A program made the translations under genes and the position numbers. The notes below the pieces were generated by a model. That model was not told where the DNA came from. It saw nothing but the letters and a program-made list of their open reading frames with translations, and searched no databases. A stretch of DNA of 64,000 bases from positions 1-64,000 of the forward strand of contig DATHUJ010000057.1 of NCBI GenBank assembly GCA_035462375.1, given 5' to 3'. This stretch comes from DASTQL01 sp035462375 (GTDB lineage: Bacteria; Actinomycetota; Actinomycetes; Jiangellales; Jiangellaceae). This document shows, in pieces, positions 17,698 through 25,568 of this stretch. Every line of letters begins with the position of its first letter. Position 1 is the stretch's first letter.

Positions 17698-18068
17698 CGG
17701 CGCTGGACCAGCTCGGTGAAGTCGCGCTCGACCCGCTCGGCCTGGCGAACGTAGAGCCAGGCGGTGCCGACGAGGACCGGGTAGACGAGCACGCCGAGCA
17801 GGACCCACGACAACGGGACGCCGAAGAGCTCGACGTCACGGACCGACGGCGCGACGAGGAAGAGCAGCGGCAGGGCGCCGAAGAGGCCGAGCACCGTGCC
17901 GGCCGTGAGCAGCCCCAGCCGCAGCTGGGCCCGGACCAGCGAGCGCATGTAGACCTCGCCCAGCCGGGTCTGCTCGTCGATCTCGCGCGTGGCCTCCCGG
18001 TGACGCGCGCGGGAAGCGCGCATCCGGGGGCTCGTGACGACGACGCGCCGCTGCTCCCGGTCGGGCAC
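17694..18068 (-). CDS. Small two-helix membrane partner of the symporter
   Basis: A 124-residue protein with a charged N-terminus (arginine-rich, about 1-45) and two membrane helices at about 53-75 and 84-107, ending in a short Arg/Glu tail. The size, topology and position directly before an SSS permease match DUF485-like partners, though the sequence is divergent from the DUF485 protein at 15298-15654. The GTG start at 18068 lies two bases from the stop of the response regulator, and its own stop overlaps the permease start. All four genes from 20040 to 15943 therefore form one tightly packed operon. Confidence 0.8.
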   Translation of the reverse strand: MPDREQRRVVVTSPRMRASRARHREATREIDEQTRLGEVYMRSLVRAQLRLGLLTAGTVLGLFGALPLLFLVAPSVRDVELFGVPLSWVLLGVLVYPVLVGTAWLYVRQAERVERDFTELVQRR

Positions 18069-18070
18069 GG

Positions 18071-18862
18071 TCAGCCGCCGCCCTGGCGTCCAGGCCGGGC
18101 CCGGCGGACCAGCAGGTCGCGCAGCTCCCGGGTGTGCCGGCGGCTCACGGCCAGTGTCTCGCCACCCACCCGGACGGTGCAGCGGCCGCCGTCGATGCGC
18201 AGCTCCTCGATGTACGCGAGCGACACCAGGTGGCTGCGGTGGATACGGACGAAGCCCGCCGGGCCCCACTGCTCCTCGAGCGTCGCCAGCGGCACCCGGA
18301 CGAGGTGGGTTCCGTCGGGGGTGTGGAGGCGTGCATAGTCCCCCTGCGCCTCGACGAAGCGGACGTCGCTGCGGTTGACGAACCGCGTGACCCCGCCGAG
18401 CTCGACGGGGATGGTCTCGTCCGGCCCCTCTTCCGGTTCGTCGTCCGGCGACGGTGCCCCCGCCGCCTCGACGACCCGCCGGACCGCCTCGGCCAGCCGC
18501 TCCGCCCGTACGGGCTTCATGACGTAGTCGACCGCGTGCAGGTCGAAGGCGTCGACGGCGTGGTCGTCGTATGCGGTGACGAACACGACCGGGGGCGGCT
18601 GCCGGAAGCGGGCGAGCACGCGGGCGAGGTCAAGGCCCGTGAGCCCGGGCATCCGGATGTCGAGGAAGAGCGCGTCGACGTGCTCTTCCTGCAGGATCCG
18701 CAGGGCGGTGGCGCCGTCGCCGGCCGTACGGACGCGGCCGACGCGCGGGTCGCGGCCCAGGAGGTAGGCCAGCTCCGACAGGGCGGGTGGCTCGTCGTCG
18801 ACGGCAAGGACGGCGAGAGCCTCTGGGCCGGACGTGGCGGGGCCGGACCGGGGGCCGGTCAC
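18071..18862 (-). CDS. LytTR family response regulator
   Basis: A 263-residue two-component regulator. The receiver domain (about 17-135) has the acidic pair VDDEPPA, phospho-acceptor Asp68 in LFLDIRMPG, Thr in FVTAYDD and Lys in YVMKPV. A linker with acidic residues leads to a LytTR DNA-binding domain (about 160-255: VRFVEAQGDYARLHT, then VRIHRSHLVSLAYIEEL). The GTG start overlaps the stop of the kinase gene by GTGA. It most likely activates the adjacent symporter operon, by analogy with LytS/LytTR systems that control pyruvate and carboxylate permeases. Confidence 0.93.
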   Translation of the reverse strand: MTGPRSGPATSGPEALAVLAVDDEPPALSELAYLLGRDPRVGRVRTAGDGATALRILQEEHVDALFLDIRMPGLTGLDLARVLARFRQPPPVVFVTAYDDHAVDAFDLHAVDYVMKPVRAERLAEAVRRVVEAAGAPSPDDEPEEGPDETIPVELGGVTRFVNRSDVRFVEAQGDYARLHTPDGTHLVRVPLATLEEQWGPAGFVRIHRSHLVSLAYIEELRIDGGRCTVRVGGETLAVSRRHTRELRDLLVRRARPGRQGGG

Positions 18863-20040
18863 GCGTGAACCCCCGAGCGGTACTTCGGCACCCGCATGCT
18901 CACCTTCGTCCCCGCTCCCGGCGCCGTCTCCACGACCAGGCCGTAGCCGTCCCCGAAGACGGCCCGGAGCCGCTCGTCGACGTTGCCCAGCCCGACGCTG
19001 TCGCCGGACGGCTCGCCGGCGAGCGTACGCCGGACGACCTCCGGGTCCATGCCGACGCCGTCGTCCTCCACCGAGATCGCGCACTCGTTGCCGGCGTCGT
19101 CGGCAACGATGCTGACGTGCCCTGGGCCGGGTCGTCCCTCCAGGCCGTGCTGGACGGCATTCTCGACCAGCGGCTGCAGGCAGAGGAACGGTACGGCGAC
19201 GGGCAGCACCTCCGGCGCCACCCGCAGGGTCACCTGCAGCCGGTCGCCGAAGCGGGCCTTCTCCAGCAAGAGGTAGCGCTCGATCGACCGGAGCTCCTCG
19301 GCCAGCGTGGTGAAGTCGCCGTGCCGCCGGAACGAGTAGCGCGTGAAGTCGGCGAACTCGAGCAGCAGCTCGCGGGCGTGCTCGGGGTCCGTGCGCACGT
19401 ACGAGGCGATGGCGGTCAAGGAGTTGTAGACGAAGTGCGGCGAGATCTGCGCCCGCAGGGCGCGCACCTCGGCCTCCATCAGCCGGGCCCGCTGCTGGTC
19501 CACCTCGGCGAGCTCGAGCTGCCCGGAGACGAAGAGCGCGACCTCCTCGACGGCACGCACGAGGCCCGCCGACGGCCGGGCGATGGTGTAGGCGGCGACG
19601 GCGCCGACCACGCGTTCCTCGGTGGTCAGCGGGGCGACCACGGCGTGCCGGATCGGGCAGTCCGGCTCGGCGCAGGCGACGGCGTCCTGGCCGAGGACGA
19701 CCGTGCGGCCGCCCTCGACCGCGGACCGGGCGTGACCGGGCACGCCGGGGCCGTGCGCCGGCCCGGCACCGTCCCAGGCCAGGCACCGCTCGCCGTCGGT
19801 GAGCGCGACCGCGCGCGTGCCCAGCAGCGCCCGCAGGTGCCGGATCGCCCGCTCGGCGCTGGCCTCCGTGAGGCCGGCGCGGAGCGCGGGCGAGGCCTGC
19901 GAGGCGGTGTGCAGGGTGCGGTACGTGACCTGGTCCGCGGGGGTGCCGAGGTCGCGCCGCGACCGCGCCAGCCGCGAGAGCCCGTACGCGCCGACGGCGA
20001 CGAGGGCCAGCAGCGCCGCCGCCGTCAGCACCTCCTGCAT
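18859..20040 (-). CDS. LytS-type sensor histidine kinase
   Basis: A 393-residue sensor kinase. It has one N-terminal membrane helix (about 4-24) and then a cytoplasmic GAF-like domain (about 55-165) holding a cysteine pair, Cys123 and Cys128, in ACAEPDCPIRHAV. A His_kinase segment follows with phospho-acceptor His202 in ISPHFVYNSL, and then an HATPase domain (LVENAVQHG as N-box; DDGVGMD; GLGNVDERL). There is no large extracellular loop, so the signal is sensed inside the cell or at the membrane. ATG at 20040 without a clear ribosome binding site. It is divergent from the ABC exporter and is the first gene of the minus-strand operon. Confidence 0.92.
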   Translation of the reverse strand: MQEVLTAAALLALVAVGAYGLSRLARSRRDLGTPADQVTYRTLHTASQASPALRAGLTEASAERAIRHLRALLGTRAVALTDGERCLAWDGAGPAHGPGVPGHARSAVEGGRTVVLGQDAVACAEPDCPIRHAVVAPLTTEERVVGAVAAYTIARPSAGLVRAVEEVALFVSGQLELAEVDQQRARLMEAEVRALRAQISPHFVYNSLTAIASYVRTDPEHARELLLEFADFTRYSFRRHGDFTTLAEELRSIERYLLLEKARFGDRLQVTLRVAPEVLPVAVPFLCLQPLVENAVQHGLEGRPGPGHVSIVADDAGNECAISVEDDGVGMDPEVVRRTLAGEPSGDSVGLGNVDERLRAVFGDGYGLVVETAPGAGTKVSMRVPKYRSGVHA

Positions 20041-20171
20041 GGGCCGCACGGTAACGCCACCCCGCCGCCGGTCCCGGCTTTCGTGCCCGCCGGAGGTGAC
20101 CAAAGCCTCCACCGCCCGGGCCCGCCCGCTCCTAGCGTCGAGGCGACGGTTCCGGCGGAGGAGGCACCGAC

Positions 20172-21044
20172 ATGGACGTGCCGGCCATCAGCACCCACGG
20201 CCTCACCAAGCACTTCGGGCCCGTGGTCGCGCTGCAGGACCTCGACCTCGCGGTCGCGCAGGGCGAGATCTTCGGCTACCTCGGCCCCAACGGGGCGGGC
20301 AAGTCCACGACGATCCGCCTGCTGCTGAACCTGATCCGGCCGACGGCCGGCAGCGCGGAGATCATGGGGATCCCCGCCCTCGACGTCGCCCGAGCGCACC
20401 GCCACGTCACGTACGTGCCGGGGGACGTGGCCCTGTGGCCTCAGCTGACGGGGGCGGAGATCCTCACCCTGCTCGGCCACGTGTCCGGCGGCGTGGACGC
20501 GGCCTACCGCGACGAGCTGGTCGAGCGGTTCCAGCTCGACCCGAGCAAGCGCGCCCGCTCCTATTCCAAGGGCAACCGGCAGAAGGTGGCCCTGGTCGCC
20601 GCCTTCATGACCCGCCCGGACGTCCTGCTGCTCGACGAGCCCACCGCTGGCCTCGACCCGCTGATGGAGGAGGAGTTCCAGCGGATCGCCCGGGACGCCG
20701 CCGCACGCGGTCAGACGATCTTCCTCTCCTCGCACATCCTCGACGAGGTCGAGGACCTCTGCGACCGGGTCGGGATCCTGCGCGAGGGGCGTCTGGTGGA
20801 GGTGGCCGCGCTGGAGGAGCTGCGGCGGATGCACACGACGGTCTTCGAGGCGATCGTGGACGGAGACCTGCCGGACCTGAGCGGGCTGCACGGTGTGACC
20901 GTCACCGAGCCGATCCCGGGCGGCGTCCGGGTCTCGGTGACGGGATCCCCGGCCGAGCTGCTCAGCCGCCTGGCGTCCGTCCCGGTGATCCAGCTGCGCA
21001 GCCACGAGCCGTCGCTCGAGGAGATCTTCCTGACCTACTACTGA
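20172..21044 (+). CDS. ABC transporter ATP-binding protein
   Basis: A 290-residue ABC ATPase. Walker A GPNGAGKST (38-46), a degenerate signature YSKGNRQK in place of LSGGQ, Walker B VLLLDEPTAGLD and the switch region SSHILDEVEDL are all present. A C-terminal extension of about 75 residues resembles the regulatory tails of drug/lipid exporters. It pairs with the ABC-2-type permease that follows 10 bases downstream. Exported substrate unknown. The ATG at 20172 follows GGAGGAGG. Confidence 0.93.
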   Translation: MDVPAISTHGLTKHFGPVVALQDLDLAVAQGEIFGYLGPNGAGKSTTIRLLLNLIRPTAGSAEIMGIPALDVARAHRHVTYVPGDVALWPQLTGAEILTLLGHVSGGVDAAYRDELVERFQLDPSKRARSYSKGNRQKVALVAAFMTRPDVLLLDEPTAGLDPLMEEEFQRIARDAAARGQTIFLSSHILDEVEDLCDRVGILREGRLVEVAALEELRRMHTTVFEAIVDGDLPDLSGLHGVTVTEPIPGGVRVSVTGSPAELLSRLASVPVIQLRSHEPSLEEIFLTYY

Positions 21045-21054
21045 GGAGGCCGTG

Positions 21055-22644
21055 GTGGGTACGCAGCTCGCGGTCGTCCGCCTGTCGTCCCGGCTGGTGC
21101 GGCGCGGCGCGGTGCTGGTTGCGCTGGGCGCCGCCGGGTACGTGGTGGTGGAGGCGCTCAGCTACGAGGCGGCCTACCCGGACGCGGCCTCCCGGGCCCG
21201 GCTGGCCGAGCTCGGCGACGAGCCGGCGATCCGCATGCTGTCGGGCCTCCCGTACGCCGTGGACACCGTCGGTGGCTTCGTGGTGTGGGACGGGGGCTAC
21301 TTCCTCCAGACGCTGGCCGGCATCTGGGCCTTGATCGCCACCGCGCGCCTGCTCCGCGCCGAGGAGGAGGCCGAACGCACCGAGCTCGTGCTCGCCGGCC
21401 CGGTCCGGGCGACACGCGCGGTCGCGCTGCAGCTGCTGGTCGTCCTCACGGGGTGTCTGCTCATCGGCGCTGCGGTGGCCGGCGCGCTCGCGGCGTCCGG
21501 CGCCGAGGTGGCCGGCTCGGCCATCGTGGGCCTGGCGGTCGCAGGGTTCGGGGCCGTGTTCGCCGGCGTGGCGGCTGTGACCAGCCAGCTTTTCGAGGTC
21601 CGCCGTCGGGCCGTCGGCGCGGCCGCCATCACCCTGGGCCTGGCCTTCCTGCTGCGGATGGTGGCGAACAGCTCCGACGAGCGGTCGTGGGTGGCGTGGT
21701 CGACGCCGTTCGGCTGGATGGAGAGGCTGCGTGCCTTCGGCGAGAACCGCTGGTGGGTTCTCGGGCTGCACGTGGGCGTGGTGGCTGTGCTCGCCACCAC
21801 GGCCCTGGTCCTGCGCAGTCGCCGGGACATCGGCACCGCGCTCCTGGCGTCGAGCGACGCCCCGCGCCCGCGCCTCCGGCTGCTCACCAGCCCGGTCGCC
21901 TTCGCATGGCGCAGCTCGCTGGGGATCCTGGCGGCCTGGGCAGCCGGCCTGGTCCTCTACACCGTGGTCCTCGGCACGCTGCTGGTGACGATGACCGACT
22001 TCCTCACCGAGGACCCCACCTACCGGGCGACGCTCGAGCTGATGGGGATCGACCTGACCGAGGTGACCCGGGGGCTGATCGGCGTCATGGGGGTGCTGTA
22101 CGGCCTGGTCTTCGCGCTGTACGCCGCCTGGCGCGTGGGAGCTGCGCGGACCGAGGAGGCGACAGGTCGGCTCGAGCACCTGCTGACCCGTCCGGTGCCC
22201 CGCTGGCGCTGGTTCGGCGGTCACGCCCTGCTGACCCTGGTGTCCGCGGCGCTGCTCGCCGTGCTCACGGGCCTCTCCCTGTGGGCCGGGGCCGCGGTCG
22301 CCGGTTCGGAGCTGACGCTGGGCGACGCCGTGGCGTCCACCGCCAACACGCTGCCCGTCGTCGTGCTGTTCGGCGGGCTGGCCTTCCTCATGCTCGGTGC
22401 GGCCCCGCAGCTGACGGTCGGCCTGACCGTCGGCCTCGCGGCGCTCACGTACGTCCTCCAGCTCGTCGGTCCGATGCTCGAGTGGCCCTCGTACGTGGTG
22501 GGCCTGTCGCCGTTCCACCACCTGGCACCGGTCCCGGCCGAGCCGTACGCCCTGGTGGCCGGCCTGGTGATGGCGGGACTCGGCCTGGCGGCCGCCCTGC
22601 TCGGCATGGCGGCCTTCCAGCGGCGGGACCTCGCCGGGGCCTGA
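21055..22644 (+). CDS. ABC-2 type exporter permease
   Basis: A 529-residue membrane protein with about 12 hydrophobic segments in two halves, separated by RRDIGTALLASSDAPRPR. Both halves contain a charged cytoplasmic loop of the form EEEAERTELVLAGPVRATR and TEEATGRLEHLLTRPVPRWR. This duplicated pattern is typical of actinobacterial exporters often annotated as polyketide antibiotic transporters; the cargo is unknown. GTG at 21055 is preferred because GAGGAGG lies 5 bases upstream; GTG at 21052 is too close. It is in an operon with the ATPase. Confidence 0.88.
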   Translation: MGTQLAVVRLSSRLVRRGAVLVALGAAGYVVVEALSYEAAYPDAASRARLAELGDEPAIRMLSGLPYAVDTVGGFVVWDGGYFLQTLAGIWALIATARLLRAEEEAERTELVLAGPVRATRAVALQLLVVLTGCLLIGAAVAGALAASGAEVAGSAIVGLAVAGFGAVFAGVAAVTSQLFEVRRRAVGAAAITLGLAFLLRMVANSSDERSWVAWSTPFGWMERLRAFGENRWWVLGLHVGVVAVLATTALVLRSRRDIGTALLASSDAPRPRLRLLTSPVAFAWRSSLGILAAWAAGLVLYTVVLGTLLVTMTDFLTEDPTYRATLELMGIDLTEVTRGLIGVMGVLYGLVFALYAAWRVGAARTEEATGRLEHLLTRPVPRWRWFGGHALLTLVSAALLAVLTGLSLWAGAAVAGSELTLGDAVASTANTLPVVVLFGGLAFLMLGAAPQLTVGLTVGLAALTYVLQLVGPMLEWPSYVVGLSPFHHLAPVPAEPYALVAGLVMAGLGLAAALLGMAAFQRRDLAGA

Positions 22645-22661
22645 CGTCCCGGACGCCGACG

Positions 22662-22667
22662 TAGGGT
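22662..22667 (+). promoter_or_regulatory. Putative -10 box of the Fic-like gene
   Basis: TAGGGT ends 8 bases before the GTG at 22676, and no Shine-Dalgarno sequence is visible. This suggests a separate leaderless transcript although the exporter ends only 17 bases upstream. Confidence 0.45.
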
Positions 22668-22675
22668 CGGCCCTC

Positions 22676-23416
22676 GTGACCGCTGACCCCTTCGCCGCCG
22701 TGGCCGCGCTCGAGGGCGTCGGCGCTGCGGCAGCACACGCCCGGGACGCCGTTGACAGCCTCCTGCGCCACCCGGCGATGCGGCGTGGCTCGGGGGCCGT
22801 GGCCGCGGAGTCCGCCCTGCGCGGTGCCCGGGCGTCGGCGCTGCTGGACGGCGCGGACGGGCGGGTCGAGGACCCGGCCGACGACCCGGTCCTCCAAGGG
22901 GCGTTACGGGCCACCGCCGAGGTCCCCGCTCTCGCCCGCACGTGGGAGCGCGCGCCGGCGCAGGCCCTGGCCCGGCTCCACCTGCTCGCTGCTCGCGACC
23001 TGCCCGGCCTGGACGCGGAGGAGCTGGGGCGCCCGCGGCCGGACGCCGACTCGGACCGGTTGGCCCAGCTGATGGGTCTCGTCGCGGCACCGAGCCGGGC
23101 CCCTGCCGTGGTCGTCGCCGCGCTGGTCCACGGAGACCTGCTCGCCATGCGCCCGTTCGGCTCCGCCGACGGGGTGGTGGCGCGGGCGGCCGAGCGCCTG
23201 GTACTCGTCGTCCGCGGGATCGACACCAAGGCCGTCGGCGTACCGGAGGTCGGCCACCTCACGGCGGGGCCCACCTACGCCACCGCGGCGCGGGCGTACA
23301 CGGCGGGCACCCCCGCCGGGGTCGGTACCTGGGTGCGGCACTGCTGCGACGCCTACGCGCGCGGCGCCGAGGAGGGCCTGGCGATCTGTGCCGAGCAGGG
23401 CGCTCCCGGTCGGTGA
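22676..23416 (+). CDS. Fic-like protein with degenerate active site
   Basis: A 246-residue helical protein, positional homologue of Rv3662c. Its central part (VHGDLLAMRPFGSADGVVAR, 151-170) aligns by eye with the Fic active-site region, in which the motif is HPFxxGNGR. Here the catalytic His is Arg159 and the GNGR loop has become ADGVVAR. ALRGARASALLDGA (48-61) resembles the N-terminal regulatory helix of Fic proteins. It therefore probably cannot transfer AMP and may be a binding protein. The function is unknown; the conserved link to the HAD/ssd locus is the main clue. Confidence 0.75.
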   Translation: MTADPFAAVAALEGVGAAAAHARDAVDSLLRHPAMRRGSGAVAAESALRGARASALLDGADGRVEDPADDPVLQGALRATAEVPALARTWERAPAQALARLHLLAARDLPGLDAEELGRPRPDADSDRLAQLMGLVAAPSRAPAVVVAALVHGDLLAMRPFGSADGVVARAAERLVLVVRGIDTKAVGVPEVGHLTAGPTYATAARAYTAGTPAGVGTWVRHCCDAYARGAEEGLAICAEQGAPGR

Positions 23417-23573
23417 CGGGTCCGGGTGCGGGGGCGGTCTCGAGGGCCTCGCCCAGGATCCCCAGACCGACGGATAGCGCGGGGTTTCGCAGGTCGCCGG
23501 GCCCGTGATCACGCGGAACCCGTCACCCGTCCGGAGAGCCCGACCGGCTGACGTCTTCATGAAGGATCCGGGT

Positions 23574-23579
23574 TACCGT
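23574..23579 (+). promoter_or_regulatory. Putative -10 box of the AlkZ-like gene
   Basis: TACCGT ends 7 bases before the GTG at 23587, with no ribosome binding site between. This fits a leaderless mRNA. Confidence 0.45.
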
Positions 23580-23586
23580 CGCCCCC

Positions 23587-24630
23587 GTGCCGCCTGCCGA
23601 GCGGGTCCTCACCCGGCGGGACCTGAACCGGGCCGTGCTCGCCCGCCAGTGCCTGCTCACCCGCGTCCGCGCCCCGCTGCCGCGCGTGCTCGAGCGGGTC
23701 GCCGGGCTCCAGGCGCAGTACGCCCCGTCGATGTACCTCGGGCTCTGGTCCCGGGTCGAGGGCTTCCACCGCGAGACCCTGACCCGGGCGCTGGAGCGCC
23801 GATCGGTGGTCCAGGGAACGCTGCTGCGGTCGACCATCCACCTGGTCTCGGCCGGCGACTACTGGCCGTTCGCCGTCGCCGTCCGCGCCCCGCGGCGCGA
23901 CTGGTACCTCCGCGTGTCCCGGCTCGGGGCGGATCCAGGCCCGTACGAGGCGGCCGCGGCGACCCTGAGCGACGCGCTCGCCGAGCGTGGTCGGCTGCGT
24001 CGCGGGGAGATCGACGAGCTGGTTGGCCGGGAGCTGCGCGACGGTGTCGGCCTCTGGCTGGACCTCGTCCGGGTCCCGCCGTCTGGGACCTGGGAGCGCC
24101 GTCGGGCCGACCACTACGCGGCCGCCGAGGAGTGGCTGGGACCACCGCAGGTGGGCGTGGACGACGCGAGGGAGCTCGTCGTCCGTCGCTACCTGCGCGG
24201 CTTCGGCCCGGCGACCGCGCTCGATGTCGCCGGCTGGTCGGGGTTGCCGGTCGCCAGCGTCGCCGCGGTCCTGGCCCGGCTGCCCGTCCGCCGGTTCCGT
24301 ATGGAGGACGGGGCGGTGCTGGTCGACCTGCCCCGGGCGCCGCTCCCCGGGGCTGACGCGGCGGCGCCCGTGCGCTTCCTCCCGACCTGGGACGCGACGT
24401 TGCTCGTCCACGCCCGGCGAGCGGGGATCCTGCCCGAGGAGTACCGCCCGCGGGTCTTCTCGACCCGCCGCCCCCAGTCGGTGCCCACGTTCCTCGTGGA
24501 CGGTGCCGTGGCCGGGACCTGGAGGTACGAGGAGGGCCGGGTTCGCACGGAGGAGTTCGCGCCCCTCCCCGTACGGACGCGGCGGGAGCTGGCCGCGGAG
24601 GGGGAGCGGTTGGCCGCCTGGCACGGATGA
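23587..24630 (+). CDS. AlkZ-like winged-helix DNA glycosylase
   Basis: A 347-residue protein of the HTH_42 (AlkZ/YcaQ) superfamily, built of tandem winged-helix domains. It carries the catalytic-type motif Gln-x-Gln at Q42-A43-Q44 (GLQAQYAP), as in AlkZ and AlkZ-like enzymes that remove bulky alkylated bases or unhook interstrand crosslinks. Other family features are QGTLLRSTIHLVSAGDYWPF, YLRGFGPATALDVAGWSGL and the late FLPTWDATLLVHARR. Substrate specificity is unknown. In Streptomyces such genes protect producers of DNA-alkylating compounds, but others are housekeeping. GTG start, apparently leaderless. Confidence 0.88.
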   Translation: MPPAERVLTRRDLNRAVLARQCLLTRVRAPLPRVLERVAGLQAQYAPSMYLGLWSRVEGFHRETLTRALERRSVVQGTLLRSTIHLVSAGDYWPFAVAVRAPRRDWYLRVSRLGADPGPYEAAAATLSDALAERGRLRRGEIDELVGRELRDGVGLWLDLVRVPPSGTWERRRADHYAAAEEWLGPPQVGVDDARELVVRRYLRGFGPATALDVAGWSGLPVASVAAVLARLPVRRFRMEDGAVLVDLPRAPLPGADAAAPVRFLPTWDATLLVHARRAGILPEEYRPRVFSTRRPQSVPTFLVDGAVAGTWRYEEGRVRTEEFAPLPVRTRRELAAEGERLAAWHG

Positions 24631-24902
24631 GGCGTCGCGCGAGAGGGCGCGCGCTCGTGCGAACGGCGCCCCGAAGGACGCCGTCGCTGGCACGTCAGGC
24701 CGGGTTACCAGGCGTGCACTCGTCCGTCGCCCCGGCTGACCCGGGACGACTGCCCGTACATGGGCTGATCGCCGCGTGGGTGCCCGGCTGCCGTGCGCGA
24801 CCCCCGAAGGGGCCGTGCCACTGTCGTACCTCACCCGCTCGGCGTGTCGGAAGGGTCGAAGCCAACATTTCTTCGCCGGATCACAAGATAGTGAGTAGCC
24901 AC

Positions 24903-24908
24903 TAGCTT
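24903..24908 (+). promoter_or_regulatory. Putative -10 box of the TetR gene
   Basis: TAGCTT lies 6 bases before the ATG at 24915. Immediately upstream, TAGTG and CACTA form a short inverted repeat across the promoter that could be an autoregulatory operator. Confidence 0.4.
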
Positions 24909-24914
24909 CCGGCC

Positions 24915-25447
24915 ATGGTACGGATGACAGCCGAGGAGAGGCGCGAGTCGGTGCTCCGCGCCGCCGTCCCGGAGTTCGCCGTCGGCGGGCTGGCGGGCAC
25001 CAGCACCGAGGCCATCGCCGGTCGCGCCGGGGTGAGCCAGCCCTACCTGTTCCGGCTCTTCCCCAGCAAGAAGACTCTCTTCCTGGCGTCGGTGGAGCGG
25101 ACGTTCGCCCTCATCGAGGCGGCCTTCCGCGAGGCCGCCACCGGGCACGGCGGTGCCGACGCGCTCGCGGCGATGGCCGCGACCTGCTCGCCAACCGGCA
25201 GCTGCTGCTGCACCAGCTGCAGGCCTACGCCGCCAGCGAGGACCTCGAGGTTCGTGATGTCACGCGCCGCGGCTTCGGGGCTCTCTGGCGTACCGTCGAG
25301 GACCTCTCCGGGGCGTCCCCCGAGCAGGTACGCGAGTGGTTTGCCATGGGCATGCTGATGAACGTCGTAGCGGCGTCGGACCTCGGCGGCTACGACGCCC
25401 GCTGGGCCACGGACTGCCTCCCGCCGGAGCTGCCGCACAGCACCTGA
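24915..25447 (+). pseudogene. TetR family regulator, frameshifted
   Basis: The first frame encodes a clear TetR DNA-binding domain: RRESVLRAAVPEFAVGGLAG, then TEAIAGRAGVSQPYLFRLFPSK and VERTFALIEAAFREAA. Near 25173-25180 the frame changes. The C-terminal half continues in the -1 frame as DLLANRQLLLHQLQAYAASE and on to a TGA at 25445-25447. A few residues usually found between these blocks (the AYRDLL region) are missing, so a deletion of about 10 bases is more likely than a single-base slip. In the unshifted frame the protein would stop at 25358 with an arginine- and serine-rich non-family tail. Either the gene is inactive or the assembly has an error here. Confidence 0.75.
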
Positions 25448-25568
25448 CGTCGCGCCGGTCCGTCCCTCGGACCCGGGGCGGCTGTCCGCCGCAACAAGTT
25501 GGTGACTACGCACGAAGGGAGCCGCGTGGTCCTCGAGTCCAAGGCCTGACGGCCCGGGTACGGACCCG

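Noticed and set aside
23412..23527. Imperfect inverted repeat (GGTGACGGGT with ACCCGTCACC) after the Fic-like gene
   Set aside because: Only 10 paired bases across a 96-base loop; too weak for a terminator or a repeat call.
24631..24914. Possible gene in the 284-base gap before TetR
   Set aside because: Only short frames without family features or ribosome binding sites; the gap is best read as the 3' region of the glycosylase gene plus the TetR promoter.
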